A stretch of DNA of 6,830 bases from Candidatus Rokuibacteriota bacterium (GTDB lineage: Bacteria > JAUVQV01), in assembly GCA_030597995.1 (NCBI GenBank), contig JAUVQV010000042.1, positions 1 through 6,830 of the forward strand, given 5' to 3'. The position numbers and the translations under genes are program-made. Below the pieces are notes generated by a model, which saw nothing but the letters and a program-made list of their open reading frames with translations, searched no databases and was not told the DNA's origin. Shown piece after piece: positions 5,844-6,830 of this stretch (its first letter is position 1; every line of letters begins with the position of its first letter).

Positions 5844-6807
5844 GCCCCGCCAGTTGATACGCATTGCCGACGTCCTCTTTTGCCTTCCCTCCCGGCTCCT
5901 CGAAGGCCATCAAAAGAATTCTCTCCACCAGGTCGTCGAATTCGATCCCGGTCTCCCGTGCCGCCTTGGGCAGAAGACTGGTCATCGTCATACCCGGTAT
6001 GGTGTTGACTTCGAGAAGGCAGGGCCGTCCCCGGTCACTGAGCCGCAGGTCGACCCGGGTCGCACCCCGGCAGCCCAGGGCGCGGTGGGCATCGAGAGCC
6101 AGTTTCTGCACTCGTCGCACCGCCTGAAGGGGAAGAGGCGCCGGGACCAGGTACTCCGTCAGTCCTCCCTGATACTTGGCGCGGTAGTCGTAGAAGCCGC
6201 CGCGTGGAACCACTTCGATCACCGGGAGCGGCTCGTTCCCGAGGATGCCGACCGTGAGTTCCCGGCCCGGAACGTACTCCTCGACCAGGACCTCGGGACC
6301 GAACCGGAAGGCGGACCGCAGGGCGGGCCGGAGTTCCCTCTTCCGGCGCACCAGAGAGACCCCGAGAGTGGAGCCCTCACTGGCAGGTTTCACCACCAGC
6401 GGCGGTCGCAGCCGGGGGAGAGGCCAGGTCACAGAGGCGGCGTCACCTTCACCGAGCACCGTGAAGGGAGGAGTCGGCAGTCGTCGCTCGCAAAAAATCC
6501 ACTTGGAATATTTCTTGTTCATCGCCAGGGCGCTTGCCAGAACGCCCGAGCCGGTGTACGCGATCCCCATCGCCTCCAGGAGCCCTTGAATGGTCCCGTC
6601 CTCTCCACCGCGGCCGTGCAGGGCCACAAAGGCGGCCTCGATCCGTCTCCGCCGCAGGTCGCGCGCGATCTCCCACCCGACGTCGATCGCCTGCGGACGG
6701 TAGCCCCGGCGCCGCAAGGCCTGGAGCACGGCCTCCCCGGTCTGAAGGGATATCACCCGTTCCGCGGAGCGGCCGCCCATCAGGACCCCGACTTTCTTCT
6801 CCTTCAC
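5833..6807 (-). CDS. ddl: D-alanine--D-alanine ligase
   Basis: This cytoplasmic ATP-grasp enzyme joins two D-alanines, with ATP cleavage, to make the dipeptide that ends the peptidoglycan stem peptide. The 324-residue protein is of normal length. The N-terminal GGRSAERVISLQTG (11-24) carries the conserved glutamate Glu16, and HGRGGEDGTIQG lies at 64-75. MNKKYSKWIF is at 96-105. The ATP-grasp lysine Lys140 lies in KPASEGSTLGVS (140-151). The adenine-contacting EEYVPGREL is at 176-184, and the omega-loop YDYRAKY at 206-212. RVDLRL (251-256) and LEVNTIPGMT (265-274) supply metal- and substrate-binding residues. The start is GTG at 6807-6805; AAGGAG lies 12 bases upstream, rather far. The frame remains open to the window edge, but MKEKKVGVLMGG is a typical Ddl beginning. 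An upstream gene, probably murB, should end here: one frame stops at 6814-6812 and another at 6806-6804, overlapping the start as GTGA. Confidence 0.97.
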   Translation of the reverse strand: MKEKKVGVLMGGRSAERVISLQTGEAVLQALRRRGYRPQAIDVGWEIARDLRRRRIEAAFVALHGRGGEDGTIQGLLEAMGIAYTGSGVLASALAMNKKYSKWIFCERRLPTPPFTVLGEGDAASVTWPLPRLRPPLVVKPASEGSTLGVSLVRRKRELRPALRSAFRFGPEVLVEEYVPGRELTVGILGNEPLPVIEVVPRGGFYDYRAKYQGGLTEYLVPAPLPLQAVRRVQKLALDAHRALGCRGATRVDLRLSDRGRPCLLEVNTIPGMTMTSLLPKAARETGIEFDDLVERILLMAFEEPGGKAKEDVGNAYQLAGQKK

Positions 6808-6830
6808 GGTCTCAGCCTGCTCCTTCGCTC

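Noticed and set aside
5141..5857. Plus-strand open frame of 238 codons opposite ftsQ
   Set aside because: It is antisense to ftsQ; its runs of Arg, Pro, His and Glu are typical of the complementary strand of GC-rich coding DNA.

Overview
The window is a GC-rich stretch (clearly above 60% G+C by eye) in which every supported gene lies on the minus strand. Read in the direction of transcription, from high to low coordinates, the order is ddl, ftsQ, ftsA, ftsZ, an uncharacterised radical SAM gene, and pgeF, which runs off the left edge. This is the downstream half of a division and cell wall (dcw) cluster. Spacing is tight: ddl and ftsQ overlap by 4 bases, and the following gaps are 33, 39, 19 and 72 bases. 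No terminator-like structure separates any two genes, so one co-transcribed unit is the simplest reading.

The ddl-ftsQ-ftsA-ftsZ order is the proteobacterial type of dcw cluster. The FtsA and FtsZ sequences read most like those of deltaproteobacteria in the broad sense (Desulfuromonadota/Desulfobacterota and relatives). Examples are the FtsA stretches around HIKGFN and LPQEFIIDDQDG, and the FtsZ stretch [16 protein letters not shown]. This placement rests on recollection of the families, not on a search; another GC-rich phylum with a similar cluster, such as NC10/Methylomirabilota, is not excluded.

From right to left: 5833-6807 encodes D-alanine-D-alanine ligase, which makes the dipeptide end of the peptidoglycan precursor. 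4964-5836 encodes FtsQ, the bitopic membrane scaffold with a POTRA domain. 3695-4930 encodes FtsA, the actin-like protein that tethers FtsZ to the membrane. 2516-3655 encodes FtsZ, the tubulin-like GTPase that forms the division ring. 829-2496 encodes a radical SAM enzyme with an N-terminal cobalamin-binding-like domain and no known function. 1-756 encodes most of PgeF, a laccase-domain enzyme that edits peptidoglycan composition.

The first four genes supply precursor synthesis and division-ring assembly. PgeF adds a cell wall quality-control step. The radical SAM gene between ftsZ and pgeF is the least explained member of the operon and the best lead in the window. No RNA genes, mobile elements, CRISPR arrays or origins were seen, and no gene-free stretch exceeds 72 bases. 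The long open frames on the plus strand are GC-driven shadows of the minus-strand genes.
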